From positions 620,001 to 684,000 of the forward strand of contig JAHBBC010000003.1 of the NCBI GenBank assembly GCA_019915015.1: a DNA stretch of 64,000 nt, read 5' to 3'. Both the position numbers and the translations under genes were made by a program. The notes beneath the pieces are model-generated. The model was not told where the DNA came from. It did not search any database and saw nothing but the letters and a program-made list of their open reading frames with translations. The stretch comes from Auriscalpium vulgare (lineage: Eukaryota > Basidiomycota > Agaricomycetes > Russulales > Auriscalpiaceae). Within the stretch, counting starts at the first letter, position 1, and every line of letters starts with the position of its first letter. Positions 12,409 through 23,800 of the stretch are shown piece after piece.

Positions 12409-15400
12409 TCAATCTACATCGCAAACAAGACAGACTCGTGCCGTCTCGTTATGCACTGACATATGGCAGGGCAGACGCTGTGGCGCGGGAAAGATCAACC
12501 AACAAAGTCGTCGCTGGAATTGCAAAGGCGGATTGGGCGATCGCGCGAGATGCGACCTACGCGACATATCTACTCCAAGTTCACCTCGCTTCCTCCTGAC
12601 AGCGACCTCGCATTGAAGGTCCATATTCTTGACCTTGCTGCAAGCTTCCCCATAGGTCAAGCGTGAACCAGAATTGGATCTGTTGTAAAGCGTAGGTAGA
12701 GGAACAGACAAGAGCTGAGAAGGAACCGGAGACGCAGTACGTGGATGAGAAGTAGGCAGAGAACGCGACGGCAAGGAGACGACAGGAGTAGGGTCTGGTG
12801 AGGGCGATCGCGACGGTGCAGGAGGAAGGCCGGGAAGAACAGTACCAGGACGAAGTGCATGAGACTGCGAGTCCTGGGATTCGATGAACGAGACATTGCG
12901 TGAGACGTAGACGCGGCCGGACGCCCGGTGATAGCACCGATAAGTCTGTGAATTAGCGGAGTAGCCCACAAGAGTGCACTCAACAGAGCGGAGTTGGACC
13001 TTGGGGTTGTGGTGGTCCTGGATGAGAACAAACGCGCGGCTGCCAAACTCACGGAGGTGAGAAACATCGGGTTTACGACCATACCAAACCTCGTAGGGCG
13101 TGCGGCCCTGGAGCGCGCGAGTGGGCGTGCGGTTGTGGAGATAGCATGCGGTGAGGTAGCATTCACCCCACAGAGAGGGAGCGAGATCCGCAGACGAGCG
13201 CATGGCGCGAGCGCGATCCAGGAGAGTCCGGTGGAGGCGTTCAACAAGACCGTTTTCCGCTGAGGTATATGGCGCTGTGAACTGATGCGTGACACCGTGT
13301 GTGCTCAGAAAGGATTCAAACGCCTTGGGCGTGAACTCCGTGCCGTTGTCCGTCCGAAGTATACCAAGTTGCTGGTTGATGAGGCGTTCCGTGGCAGGCC
13401 ACCATTCACGAAACGCAGAAACGGCATCGGATTTGTTACGAAGGAGGACAGAGAACGACATGGAGGAGAAATCATCACGGAGGTCTAGTGCATACGCCTT
13501 CCCACCCATCGTCGCCGGATCAAACGGGCCAGCGAGGTCGGCGTGGACAATTTCAAGTTGACGTGAGGCGCGACGGCCAGTGCGAACGTGCGGAACGGGG
13601 CGTTTAGTCTGTTTGCCAAGAACGCAATGTTCACACACAGGCGGTGACGCGGAAAGGTCAACGGGCATACCTGTGGCGCGCTCGTGACGGGCCATATGCA
13701 GGATGGCATCGTAGCCAACATGTCCCAGGCGACGGTGCCACGTCTCGAGGTTGGGGGCAGCGCGAGCGAGAAGGGCAAGTTCCGACGGACGAGCGGTGCC
13801 ATCGAGAGCATACAGGCCACCGACGCGAGCACCAGTGGCGAGAAGGCGGTCGGGGTCGCCGCGGCGGTCAAAGATGTAGACCGACGAGCTGTCGAAAGAG
13901 ATGCCATAGCGGTCGTCGCACAAGCAGCCGATGGAGACGAGGCGGAGCGCGGCGTCGGGGACGTGCAGAGCCGAGGTGAGCGTGAGGGAGCGGTGAGCGT
14001 CCACGACGAGATGGATAGTGCCCTGTCCGACAGCATGGATGAGCGTGCCGCCAATGCCTCGGATGGCACGAGGGTGTGCGAGCGGCGTGTAGTCGCTGAA
14101 GTCAGCCCGAGCAGGCGATATGTGAACACTAGCCGCGCTGTCAAGGTAGAACGTCGCGGGCACGGAGGCAGTCGGGGCCGAAGACACGAATGCAGACTCA
14201 TGAGAGCACGAGATCGCCGCACAGGACCAGAGCGAGCAGTCGTCCGAGAACGCAGCCGTCTCGATCCGAGCCTCAGGGACGGCCGGAGCATACGCGACGT
14301 GGGCAACGGCCGGTGGGGCAGTCGCAGGAGCCGATGTTTTGGCCTTGTCCTTGTCCTTCGCCTCTTTCTTCGCCTGTTCCTTCGCCACTTGTTCGTCGGG
14401 CTTGCCGTGGGCCTTCCAGCACTTCTCATGAGGGTGGTTGGTCCTCTGGCAGTGCGCGCAAGGGGGGTAGGTGTCGCGTGGACGACCTCCACTGCCGCCA
14501 GCACCCTTCTTCCCCGGAAGGATGGCGGCGGCGGCCGCAGTCGCAGGTGCAACCGACGGTGCGGACGGGTCCGGAGAGTTGACCAGGCGTACTTCCTCGT
14601 CGATCTGGGCAAGACGGCCATAGATGGAGTTGAAGTCGACAATGCCAGACGTCCGGATGCCATCATAGAGAGTGGGTCGGTGTGCGCTGAGGGCGTTGAG
14701 CGCAAGGACGGCAGCGAGTTCGTCGGGTGCCATGGTGCCCATCGAGAAGATAGCCTTGACGTCGTCGCAGATGGCTTGCATCGTGGGCATGAGTTCGCCC
14801 GAGGCAGGGAACCTGCGAGCAAACGCACGGCGGATCGTGGAGACCTGTCCAAGGATCCCGGCGCCGACGTAGAGACGACGCATGCCATCCCACAGGCTGC
14901 GTGCGTCCGGGAAGCGGATAGACTGCTGGATGCGACGCGCCTGACCATGTTCCACAGTGCTGAAGAGGAGACGGACAACGACTTGGTCATAGCGATCCCA
15001 AATGTATGCGCCTACCGGGTCGGACAAGGTGTTTGGCTGTGTGGACGTGCCGTCGATGTAGCCTCGAAGGGCGATGAGATCGATCTGGCTGGCGAAGGCG
15101 CGTGCCCAGGAGGCGTAGTTGCGCTCCGTGAGTTTGTCGACTGCGCGGTCGTTGAACTTCGATTGATAGTTCACGAGGTGGAGGTTCAGTGTGTGTTCGT
15201 CCTGGGGAGCCAGGGGGCACCGGATGAGTGAGCGACCACCGTCGAGTGCGGTGAACGTCGGATCGGGCCCGAGAGGCGCCGTGAACTGGTTGTTCCAGCT
15301 GGAGGAACCCATTTGCGTATACGCGCTGAAGGGTCCGTACGCTTGGGTAGCTCCGGGCAGGTGGCCACCACCCAGAGCCCCCAGCGCGGGAGCCGCCGGC

Positions 15401-15936
15401 GGCGGGATGACCGGTGCCGCGAAATGGGAGGCGAACGGCGCGGGAGCGGATGCAAACGGGATGAATTTGGCGGGAGCCGGAGCCAGGGGAGGGGCGAATG
15501 CCTGGCCAGTCGGACGCGGTGCAGTGCCGGCCGTCTGGGCGTGGGCGTGAGCCAATTGCTGGTTCGGTGTGCCGCCGGTTGGGTTGGCCGGTGGAGGCGC
15601 TGACACGAATGGCGGCGGTGCGCTCTGGGGATGATCCGACGATGCGGATGAGTGAGAGCGGGCCGATCCACTGTGGTGGGAGGAGAGTGGTCCGAACCAG
15701 CCTGGAGACTGGGCGCCGGACTCAGCGGGTGCCGCGCTGGGCGCATAGTGCGAGAGCGGCGTGACGGATGGTTGGAGGGAGTTCCACGGGGACGTCGACA
15801 AGGAACCCGCAGGGAAGAGGAGATGCTGGGGTTGCGTAGGGATCGGAGAGAGTAGCGTACCATCGCCCTGTCCAGTCACCCCTCCTCCGCCAGGTGGAAA
15901 GTCGCCCGCGGGGTTCGTCCAACCGTTCTGGGACAT
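12409..15936 (-). pseudogene. Copia Gag-protease-integrase, reverse transcriptase missing
   Basis: One long frame of about 1175 aa from the Met at 15936 (an in-frame Met at 16011 is also possible). Domains in order: Pro/Ala-rich leader; copia Gag; CCHC zinc knuckle CAHCQRTNHPHEKC near 14.42-14.46 kb; protease YLDSAASVH, where the usual Gly of DSG is Ala; the pre-integrase motif WHRRLGHVGY with CEHC; and the integrase core with HADLAGPF (Asp), RTDNGTEF (Asp) and ENGLVERLHR (Glu). The copia-like C-terminal zone ends near 12.66 kb, and the remaining 80 residues look like fused flanking DNA. With no reverse transcriptase it cannot be autonomous. The open frame suggests truncation is younger than general decay, or that the protein was kept. 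Confidence 0.85.
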
Positions 15937-16240
15937 GACGCGTTGTAGATGGGAGACGAGCGTGAACGTGAGGTAGCAGCGTGAAGCGCAGGGTAGTCTT
16001 CGACGTGTCACGCTCGGCAGGGCCCATAACCTGTTGTAATCTAGCGACGCGTATCAGGATACACTCACTCGAGGGGAAAGGAAAGCGAGTTGTCTATTCA
16101 CCTAGCGACGCGTATCAGGATACACTACATACAAGTCGTGTGAGTACAGCGTGCAAGGCGAAGCAGCGAGCGCATACATACCTCACTCGAGGGGAAAGGA
16201 AAGCGAGTGAGGCATCCGAGCATGGCCCGCAGGTATAAGA
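12660..16240 (-). mobile_element. Truncated Ty1/copia LTR retrotransposon
   Basis: The element reads on the minus strand, so its 5' end is at the right. A putative 5' LTR end ...ATTACAACA lies at about 16033, next to GGTTATGGGCC, a possible primer-binding site. The coding part stops after integrase: reverse transcriptase and RNase H are absent and no second LTR is visible near 12.4-12.7 kb. It is therefore a 3'-truncated remnant beside the promoter of an epoxide hydrolase gene. Outer limits are approximate. Confidence 0.75.
16041..16208. repeat. Paired direct repeats in putative copia LTR
   Basis: Two modules are each present twice: CTAGCGACGCGTATCAGGAT at 16041 and 16102, and CTCACTCGAGGGGAAAGGAA at 16064 and 16182. 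The second module is itself nearly palindromic at its ends (CTCACTCG...CGAGTGAG). They probably belong to the LTR U3/R region. Confidence 0.6.
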
Positions 16241-16386
16241 GAGAAGCAGTAAGCATGTGAAAGTCCAAACGTAGCGTAAGGTGCAGAGATCGAATAGAAG
16301 CACAAACAAATCGGGAACAACATCAAGAGCGCGTCCGCCGTGCCACCGGCGTCCGCCAACAGGATCAACTACGATCGTCTCCTCCG

Positions 16387-16906
16387 ATGTCCGGCGTCGT
16401 GAGCCTCGAGGAAGTGGTAAAACGGCTCCAGTCACGGAACACCGATCTCGAGCGCGAGGCCTTAGAACTCAAAGCTGAGGTTCACAGACTGAAGGAAACG
16501 TTGGCAGTATGTAATCCGCTTTGAATGATGTGAATTTGGACTCACTTCTGCTCACCATGGACAGGACGCACGCGTTGCTGAGAACGACAGGAGACCGGCA
16601 AGGGTGCGTTCGGTATTGCTCATGTCCAAGTTCGTGACACTCATTGAATGGCGCAGAAAGCGAGCTCAGAGGTCAAATCTTCGCTTGGAGGAGGAGGAAA
16701 ATCCGTCATCAAGAAGCGCGAAACCTCGCCTTCGCACTCTTATCCTCTCGATGCCTTGCCACACCATTTTAAAGCAGAAGTAAAGGATGAAGATGGCAGG
16801 CCAGTGAAGAAGCGCAAGATGTCCATGAAGGTGGAGGTAGTCATACAGACCCCATCCTCGCGACGCCACGCTCGTCGTCAGATAGGCGCGGCCTCGACTG
16901 ACATAG
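16387..16906 (+). CDS. DUF6697-like protein, exons 1-3 of a split gene
   Basis: Three exons (16387-16506, 16565-16603, 16657-16906) encode an N-terminal coiled coil (SRNTDLEREALELKAEVHRL) and a Lys-rich nuclear-type patch (GRPVKKRKMSMKVEVVI). Both match, exon for exon, the start of the intact paralogue at 46381 (TRNAELEGEVSQLKDEVHQL, GRPPKKRRTLMKMEVVI). Exon 3 ends in a normal donor (G|GTATGA) with one base left over. Exactly that phase is needed by the acceptor at 44714, where the missing C-terminal part of the same family resumes. Between them sits the giant KDZ element. The two halves together would give about 520 aa. The role is unknown. DUF6697 is named from memory of the family's C-terminal signature. 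Confidence 0.7.
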
Positions 16907-16940
16907 GTATGAGAATATCGAGCCGTTGCTATCACCCGGA

Positions 16941-16981
16941 CTAGTTCAGGCTGAGTAATTAGTCTGATGTCAAATAGTTCA
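16941..16981 (+). repeat. Left terminal inverted repeat of KDZ element
   Basis: CTAGTTCAGGCTGAGTAATT continues to a second TAGTTCA at 16975-16981. It matches the right end in inverted orientation with the same 13-nt spacing between its two conserved blocks. Confidence 0.7.
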
Positions 16982-17070
16982 TGCGCTACCGAACTACTTC
17001 AATATGACTATCAGTGAATATTCTTCTATACCGCAGGATCCAAATAGATTGATAGCGCGTCAGTCACCAA

Positions 17071-17690
17071 TGAGCTAGTTCAAGATGATATACTTCAAGG
17101 CCAGTAGCACAATGATATAGTTCACGATGAAATACTTCAAGGTCAGTAGCGCAATGATCTAGTTCATAATGAAATATTTCAGAGAGGAGTATGAAATGAT
17201 CTAGTTCATAATGAAATATTTCAGAGAGGAGTATGAAATGATCTAGTTCATAGTGAAGTATTTCAACGGGGGAGTACAAAATAATCTAGTTCATGGTGAC
17301 GTATTTCAACGGGGGAGTACAAAATGATCTAGTTCACGGTGAAGTATTTCAACAGGGGAGTACGAAATGATCTAGTTCACGGTGAAGTATTTCAAGGGGG
17401 GAGTACGAAATGATCTAGTTCACGGTGAAGTATTTCAAGGGGGGAGTGCGAGGATGATCTAGTTCACGGTGAAGTATTTCAAGGGGGGAGTACGAAATGA
17501 TCTAGTTCACGGTGAAGTATTTCAAGGGGGGAGTGCGAGGATGATCTAGTTCACGGTGAAGTATTTCAAGGGGGGAGTGCGAGGATGATCTAGTTCACGG
17601 TGAAGTATTTCAAGGGGGGAGTACGAAATGATCTAGTTCACGTTGAAGTATTTCAAGGGGGGAGTACGAAATGATCTAGTTCAAAAGAGA
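17071..17690 (+). repeat. Subterminal tandem array, about 14 copies of a 42-44 bp unit
   Basis: Each unit contains TGATCTAGTTCACGGTGAAG followed by TATTTCAAGGGGGGAGTACG. Copies at the left edge are more diverged, while those at 17330-17680 are nearly identical and alternate between two variants (ending GTACGAAA or GTGCGAGGA). The TAGTTCA core is shared with the terminal inverted repeats. That points to an array of transposase-binding sites, as in other DNA transposons with subterminal repeats. Confidence 0.8.
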
Positions 17691-17755
17691 TGACAGTGAA
17701 CTATTTCAATGTCAGCCAGGAGACTACACAAAACAATGGTTCGACGCACAGGTTG

Positions 17756-18645
17756 TCATTGACCGCGACCGGAAAAGAAAAGATTGAAGACGTCCGGGGG
17801 TGCTGTATAGTCTCGACACCATACGAAAAGCTCGGGGACATCCGCCGGCTTGAGTTCAACATCCTGTACGACGTCACGAACCCAAATATCAGCTGAAGGG
17901 TCATAAACCCATATCTTGTCTGTAGGCTTGACATCTAAATGCTCGTAGTCCTTCCAGTGGTCTTGGAGTCGGAAAGACCCGCCGTTCCACGATAGTGTGC
18001 ACGCAACCGGGTCTTCGTCCTTCTAAAAAAGAGTCAGACTTTGTCGGCAGCTTGAAACAAATGCGCTTACAGCGAGATATGCGATACTAAGAAGCTGTGT
18101 GCGGACGGTGCGGACGGGGACAGGTTCGAGTCTTGGAGGAAACAAACTGCGACGAACGGGCTCCTCGATCGGCAACACATTATCGACTATTGTTCGGATT
18201 CGTCGCGATCGTGCAGGAGAGCTCGCTACCATTCTATCGTCACCGCGCTGTTGACGAGCCCTGCGGCGTACAGGAGAGGATGTAGCATGGCGAGCTTGGA
18301 ACAGCGACATGCACATGTCGAATATTTCGTCGTGTTGCTCGTCTGAGAGAGTTGGCGTTAGGAAATTGATGTCTCGTTTTTCTTTGCACTGTGCCAGCGT
18401 CAGGACCGTCGCATGGCCTTCACATATTTGCCACGTACCACGGTATAATAGCGACCAATGTTCATGTTCATCGACCGGTACTGGATGTCAACAGCGGCAA
18501 CAGTGTGATCCGGATCGCAAAGTGCGACCGTTGGCCGAGGCTTTCGGCCAGCAAGACGAATTAAAAAGGCCTTCAACTGCTTCTGAGCACTAGGGGAAAG
18601 ACATTTTAGCATTCTTCGGTATTCAGCATCAGAATCGTGCAGCAT
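17756..18645 (-). CDS. 263-aa protein of unknown function, KDZ cargo
   Basis: Three exons join perfectly in frame on the minus strand: 18439-18645, 18071-18388 and 17756-18022, with introns GTACGT...CAG (50 bp) and GTAAGC...TAG (48 bp). The last exon has no internal Met, so simple ORF calling misses it; it reads WNGGSFRLQDHWKDYEHLDV and then WVYDPSADIWVRDV before a TGA. The middle exon has a helical LSDEQHDEIFDMCMSLFQAR segment followed by an Arg/Ser-rich linker. No known domain is recognised. It lies between the repeat array and the 539-aa gene, on the same strand as the other cargo. Confidence 0.7.
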
Positions 18646-18952
18646 CGTGCGGAAAGGTCAAGGCGGGAGAAAGAGTAGGGGTGAGTGCGGTGAAAAAGGC
18701 CGGGGGACACGAACTATTTATCTGGCCGAGGTGTCTTGGCCATCCGTAGTCACGCAGGTCAATAATGTCATTGTTCTATTGAAATAGTTCATGGGACGGC
18801 CACACCGTGCTAATCTATGGATTTTCCGGCCACACATTGTCAGCTATTGTGTAACGGACAAAACGAAACCCGGTACCATTTCACGTACAAGTTGAAAGCG
18901 AGCATATCTTGTTGGGAACTGTGGACTATTGCAACATATCACAAATGGACTA

Positions 18953-19887
18953 CTACTTCTTCATCTTACGCCGCTTAGCTGCCGGCTGAGTGTCACCGTT
19001 CTCCTTTTTCCCTGCCGGTTGCCCCCGTGTCGACCTCCGCACTATGCTAGTTGCTTCATCAACTGAGGCGCTTGCTACAGGAACCCTTGACCCCCAAAAA
19101 ACCGATAAGTAATGAGCGACGAGAGAATATTGCTAGCTTAAATACGTACAGTTCTTCATGGACCTGTGCTTGTGTATTACGACGACCTGAACGACGAGGT
19201 TCATGTGGTGCGACCTCTGCCACCTTTCTCTTGCGACCTCCCTTCGACTTGGAAGTTTGAATGCGCTCGACTGCGACTTCCTGAGCGGGTACGCCATCCT
19301 GAGCCACATCCTGAGCAGCTTCGGCGTCCTGAGCGAGGACGCCCCCCTCAACGGCAGTGACCGCATCCCGAGCACCTTCGGCATCCTGATCGGGTACGCC
19401 ATCCTGATTTTCAGTAGGAGTTGCCTGGTCCCGATGGGACGCTTCGTCTTTGTCTATGTACGACAATGGGCCACTAGGGGGCATGTATTCAGGAATGTCA
19501 AGAGGAGGAATGCCGGCAGGCACGACTGTGGATGGCGTGTGATCTTGACTAGCGGAAGAGGTCTCAAAGATCGGGGACAGTATCTTCGGTTCCTCGACTG
19601 CCGGATCCCGCTGCGAAGGGCGCTGAGGAGTAGCCGACGCTCTCACAAAGCGCCGAGAACCCGTAGAAGGGGTGGCGGGCGTGGCGAGGCGTCGGGGAGT
19701 CTGTGGAAGCGTTGGAGCACCGTCATCGGGTGAGTTCTCTGATGCCTGTTCCTCAGCAGTCGGATCCTGCATGCTTGGAAATACACGGGTGAGACACTCC
19801 GTCATGGCCGCCTTGAAAGATTTGTCGCTTCGCTCGATTTCATCCGCTATGCCAAAGCCGTCCTCGCCAGACGGATCAGAGGCACCC
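18953..19887 (-). CDS. 3' exons (4-5) of a 539-aa cargo gene interrupted by gypsy
   Basis: Exon 4 (19150-19887) starts at a CAG acceptor and encodes an acidic, Pro/Thr/Gln-rich region with imperfect repeats of the type DGVPDQDAEGA/GVLAQDAEAAQD and a basic SKSKGGRKRKV nuclear-type signal. A likely exon 5 (18953-19070) adds a charged tail ending AAKRRKMKK; its acceptor would be an unusual AAG, so the last 39 residues are less sure. The upstream exons lie at 34378-35246, on the other side of the retrotransposon. Joined, they restore a continuous frame of about 539 aa through a 52-bp ancestral intron. Confidence 0.65.
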
Positions 19888-19931
19888 CTGCAAAGATGTA
19901 ATCAGACAATCATCATTTCAGCGGACTGAAT

Positions 19932-19935
19932 GCGC
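19932..19935 (+). repeat. Left target-site duplication of gypsy element
   Basis: GCGC immediately before the LTR start (TGATG). The same four bases follow the 3' LTR at 34370-34373. Confidence 0.65.
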
Positions 19936-20784
19936 TGATGGGACCCGCAGCGCTACAGGCACCGAAAAGGACCAATCACACCGCTACACCAAGACACACA
20001 CCCCCGAGACGCCCCACAGGCGTCGCGGCACCGGCACGACCACGGGACAGCACAAAGCGAGCGAGCGTCTGGGGAGGAGTCGGAGAGCCGAGGTAGGGAG
20101 TCGGAACGGTCGGGCGCGGAACTTGGTAGGACGCGTAGGAGCGCAGACGCGTGGGAAGAGCTGACGAAGCAGCGGTATATAGACGCGATTCGACTTGTTG
20201 TAGAGACACTTTTGGACCTTGGGCCTACACCCGAGACTACACCTTTCGTTCCTGCTTCACAGAGAGCACCGCACGACGCGATACCGCCAGACCAGCCCGA
20301 CACGATGCCTTAAACCAGAAAGTCGTAGCGACATCCGGGTCGCGCCACCTTTGCGATACCACGGGCTACGCTGCCCCGACTCAACCACAGACTGGAGTGA
20401 TACAGTGTGGTAGGTTTTATGACTGACGTTTATATTCCAGGATAGCGACTCGGACGGTACAAGCGCGGGGACACAGGTCGGGCGGTCGGACGGCAAGGGC
20501 GACTCCGCAACTAGGACGGACCGGCGGCGGCAGACGGGAGGGTCGCACCGAATAGTGTGGGAAGAGACGCAACGTGCGACGGTCGGACGGGAGCGGAGAG
20601 AGAGAGAGAGAGAGAGCCGCAGGACGAGGGCAGGACCCGCGGGGTCCTGGGTGGTTTGTTCGGGGCACGGTCGCGATCTTGGGTTTCTTCCTCCGACCCA
20701 CTACCTCTTGGGCCAGCGGTTGGCTGCTCGCTCCCTCCATTTCTATCGACGTTCCCGGGGCCTCCCCCAGGGTTCATCTCATCA
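19936..20784 (+). repeat. 5' LTR of gypsy element
   Basis: 849 bp, TG...CA bounded with 5-bp inverted ends TGATG/CATCA. It contains a (GA)n tract at about 20595-20616. The following bases TTTGTGGAGCCCACCGCGAG may hold a tRNA primer-binding site starting at TGG, but I cannot name the tRNA. Confidence 0.92.
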
Positions 20785-20833
20785 TTTGTGGAGCCCACCG
20801 CGAGGGGGCTAGTGTCAACCGCTCAGCAACCCG

Positions 20834-23800
20834 ATGGCACCAAAGGCGAGGGTTATCGTAGAGCCCACTCGACGCGCACCGCCCCGATCGGCCCCGTCGG
20901 AGTACTCGACCAGTCAGCGGGCGGAGTCCATGCCAGGACACCTCGCATCGTCGGAAGGTGGGGCGTCGGGCGAAGAGCGCGCGACTTCCAGCGCTGAAGG
21001 CGCCGAGGGCGACAACGAAAACGACGACGGCGAGGCATCGGGTGTGTCGGACGCAGCACCCGAGAACGACGGGGATGCTGCGGGCGAGGCTCCCGGCGAT
21101 CAAAACGCGGAGGCAGGCCCTGTCCAATCGGAGGAGTCGGAGCACGGTTGGGATGGTAGACGGTCCCTCCATCAGGAGCTCCTGGACGTCAATGAGGCGT
21201 CGATCGAGTTGCTGACTGGCGGAGCGATGCGACAATGGTCGTCGCCGGAACTTACCCCGTCGGAATCGGAGCCCGAAGTGGCTGCGCTGATTGATGAGGA
21301 CCGAGACGAGGCACAGGTGCCTTCCGACAGCGACCGCTTGGCTTCCGACCGCGGAAACGTCGGAACGCACGGAGGTTTATCAGGAGACGGGCGTGGAGCG
21401 GCCGCACAGGTTTCCCGACCAGTTTCTCCCACATCGCAATCCAGTACTCCGTTATCGCGTTTACCCCGTCGCACGACCATGGCCACTCCGATGCCTACCC
21501 GTGGCGACCGCCAAGCCCCTAAGTTCGACAATCTTAAGCCGCGCGAGCTGCAACGCTATTTCGCGGAGTTGAGGCACTTGTTCACGCGGGCGGGTATCGA
21601 GGACGGCCAGGACCAGGAGAAGAAGGAGCACGCCACGCGATACCTGGACGTCCTTACAGCAGACCAGTGGCAAAGCCGACCCCAGTACGCGGGCAATGCG
21701 ACGTTCGAAGAGTTCGTGACCGCGATCATAGCGCTATACCCCGGAGCGGACGAGGAGCGCAAATACACGATGGGCGACCTCGATCAGCTCGTCGCCGAGA
21801 CAGCCCGCCGAGGCATCACGACCATCGGCGACGTTGGGGAATACTATCGCGGTTTCTACGCGATCTCCCAGTTTCTTATAGGGCGGCAGCGGATCTCCGA
21901 GCGCGACCGCGACTACACTTTCTTGCGTGGATTCCAGAAGGGACTGCAAGATAGGATAGAGCAGCGGCTGCAGCTGAAGTATCCCGACCACGATCGCGAC
22001 GGCCCGTACCCGATGGACCAAATAGTGGAAGCGGCGCGGTACGTGCTGCACGGCACGTCGAGCACCCCGCGATCGGCAGGGCTCAGCGTCCCCGCGGGTC
22101 TGGCCGACTTGTCCCAACCCGTGGCCGTCAAGGCGGAAGAACCGGCGATCAAGGTCGAACAGTTTGCCGCTCTGATGGAGAAGGCGGCCGAGCAGATCGC
22201 GAAAGCGTATAGCGCGGGGAGAGCCGATGCGATGGGGATGAGTAATGCAGGCCCGCAGCCGTCGGCGTACACGCGCGGGCCACCGGGCCCGATGATGGCG
22301 TCGGCCGCTCGTTTCGATCGTCCTCGCCCGGCCCCGGGACAGGATGGCGCCAGGTGCTCGTTCTGCAACGGTCCCGAGCACTTCATCCGCGAATGCCTCG
22401 TCCTGCAAGACTACATAGCGACGGGGCGGGTGGTACGCAACGAGATGAACCAGGTGGTACTCAAGAACGGCAGGCCAGTGCCATTTGGGCTAGGCCCGAT
22501 TCAAGCGAGGGTAGACGAATATTATCGCACGGACCCGTCCGGGCTGCGCGCCGACGTCGCGGCCAGAGTCGCGGGCAACGCGACGGAAACAATGATGTTG
22601 GCATCGACAGGTCCCATCGCCGTCACCGACTACCCGCTCCGACCTGCGCGCGACCAGCCGGTCGCCGGGCTCATCCAGTTAATCCCGCCGTTGACGGACG
22701 ACGAGCGACTCGAGGAGTTGCGTCAAGAGATGGCGGTATTAACCCTCATGAAGGAGCAGAGGAACGCCGGCCGGGCCCGAAGGGAGGCAGCGATTCGCAA
22801 CGGAGAGTTACCGCCACCAATCGGTCCGCTGCCCGGGGAGAGAGTGCGATCCAAGAGGCTAGTCCCTGAGGTGGTCATATCTCCGTCGAAATTCACGGCC
22901 AAGCGGCCGAAGGTTACGTTCGCGGTTCCCGAAGGTCCAGAGGATGCGGAAGCGGCGATGGAAGAGAGCGAGGGTGAGCCGACAGTCGAGAAGGACCCCG
23001 AGGAGATAGAGCCGGAACCCATCCATCCTTTCGCCTCCGTACCCGACGCAACCTACATACCCGTCGGGGACGCGTCCCGACCAGACAAAGGGAAGAAACC
23101 AGTCGCCGCCTATACCAAGGACACGCCCATCCATAGTGAGGAAGTCGCGAAGGAAGTCTACGGCCGCGCGATGGAGACTTCCGTCACTCTGACACAGAGC
23201 GAGTTACTGTCGCTGGCGCCAGAAGTACGTTCCCAGTTGCGATACGCTATCACCCCGCGACGCATAGCGGCCCCGGTACTGTCCAGCGGGGACTCCCCAG
23301 TAGCGGTCCTACACACGGTCGTAGCGGAAGGGGAAGGGCCTACCAAGGAGTGGTCGGACCTACCCGGCGACTTGTACGAGGAAGAGCGCGAGCAGGAGAG
23401 AGATCGAGCGCGGGGATACACCTCGCACATGCCGTCGTCGTTCTTGCAGGCCATACAGAGCCAGCCAGCGGTGCCGCCTCGCGGGTCGCTGGTGCTCTCC
23501 GACCCGATGCTGACGTTGATGAGTGCCTCGGCCGAGAAACCGGCCCCGCTGGTGGTCGCAAAAGAGTCATCGGCATTGCGAGCGGTCCTGCCCTTGGTGG
23601 ATAACCAAGCGCACATTGAGGCTATCCTGGATCCAGGGTCGCAGGTCATCTCCATGTCCGAAGACGTTTGTCATTTTCTCGGCCTGGCATATGATCCCGC
23701 GATCACACTGGACATGCTTTCCGCCAACGGCTCGATTGACAAATCCCTCGGGCTAGCCCGCAACGTAGCGCTAAAGCTAGGCGACATCACGCTCTACGTA

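Noticed and set aside
13684..15231. 515-aa open frame on the plus strand
   Set aside because: Antisense shadow of the copia Gag frame; composition is Arg/Val/Gly-rich as expected for the complement and no domain is seen.
17071..17690. Regular repeat array resembling a CRISPR
   Set aside because: Repeats are directly tandem with no unique spacers, in a eukaryotic genome, and share their core with transposon ends.
20417..20812. Short frames within the gypsy LTRs (also at 34002-34400)
   Set aside because: They are repeated identically in both LTRs, overlap on both strands and have no start context; they are LTR regulatory DNA.
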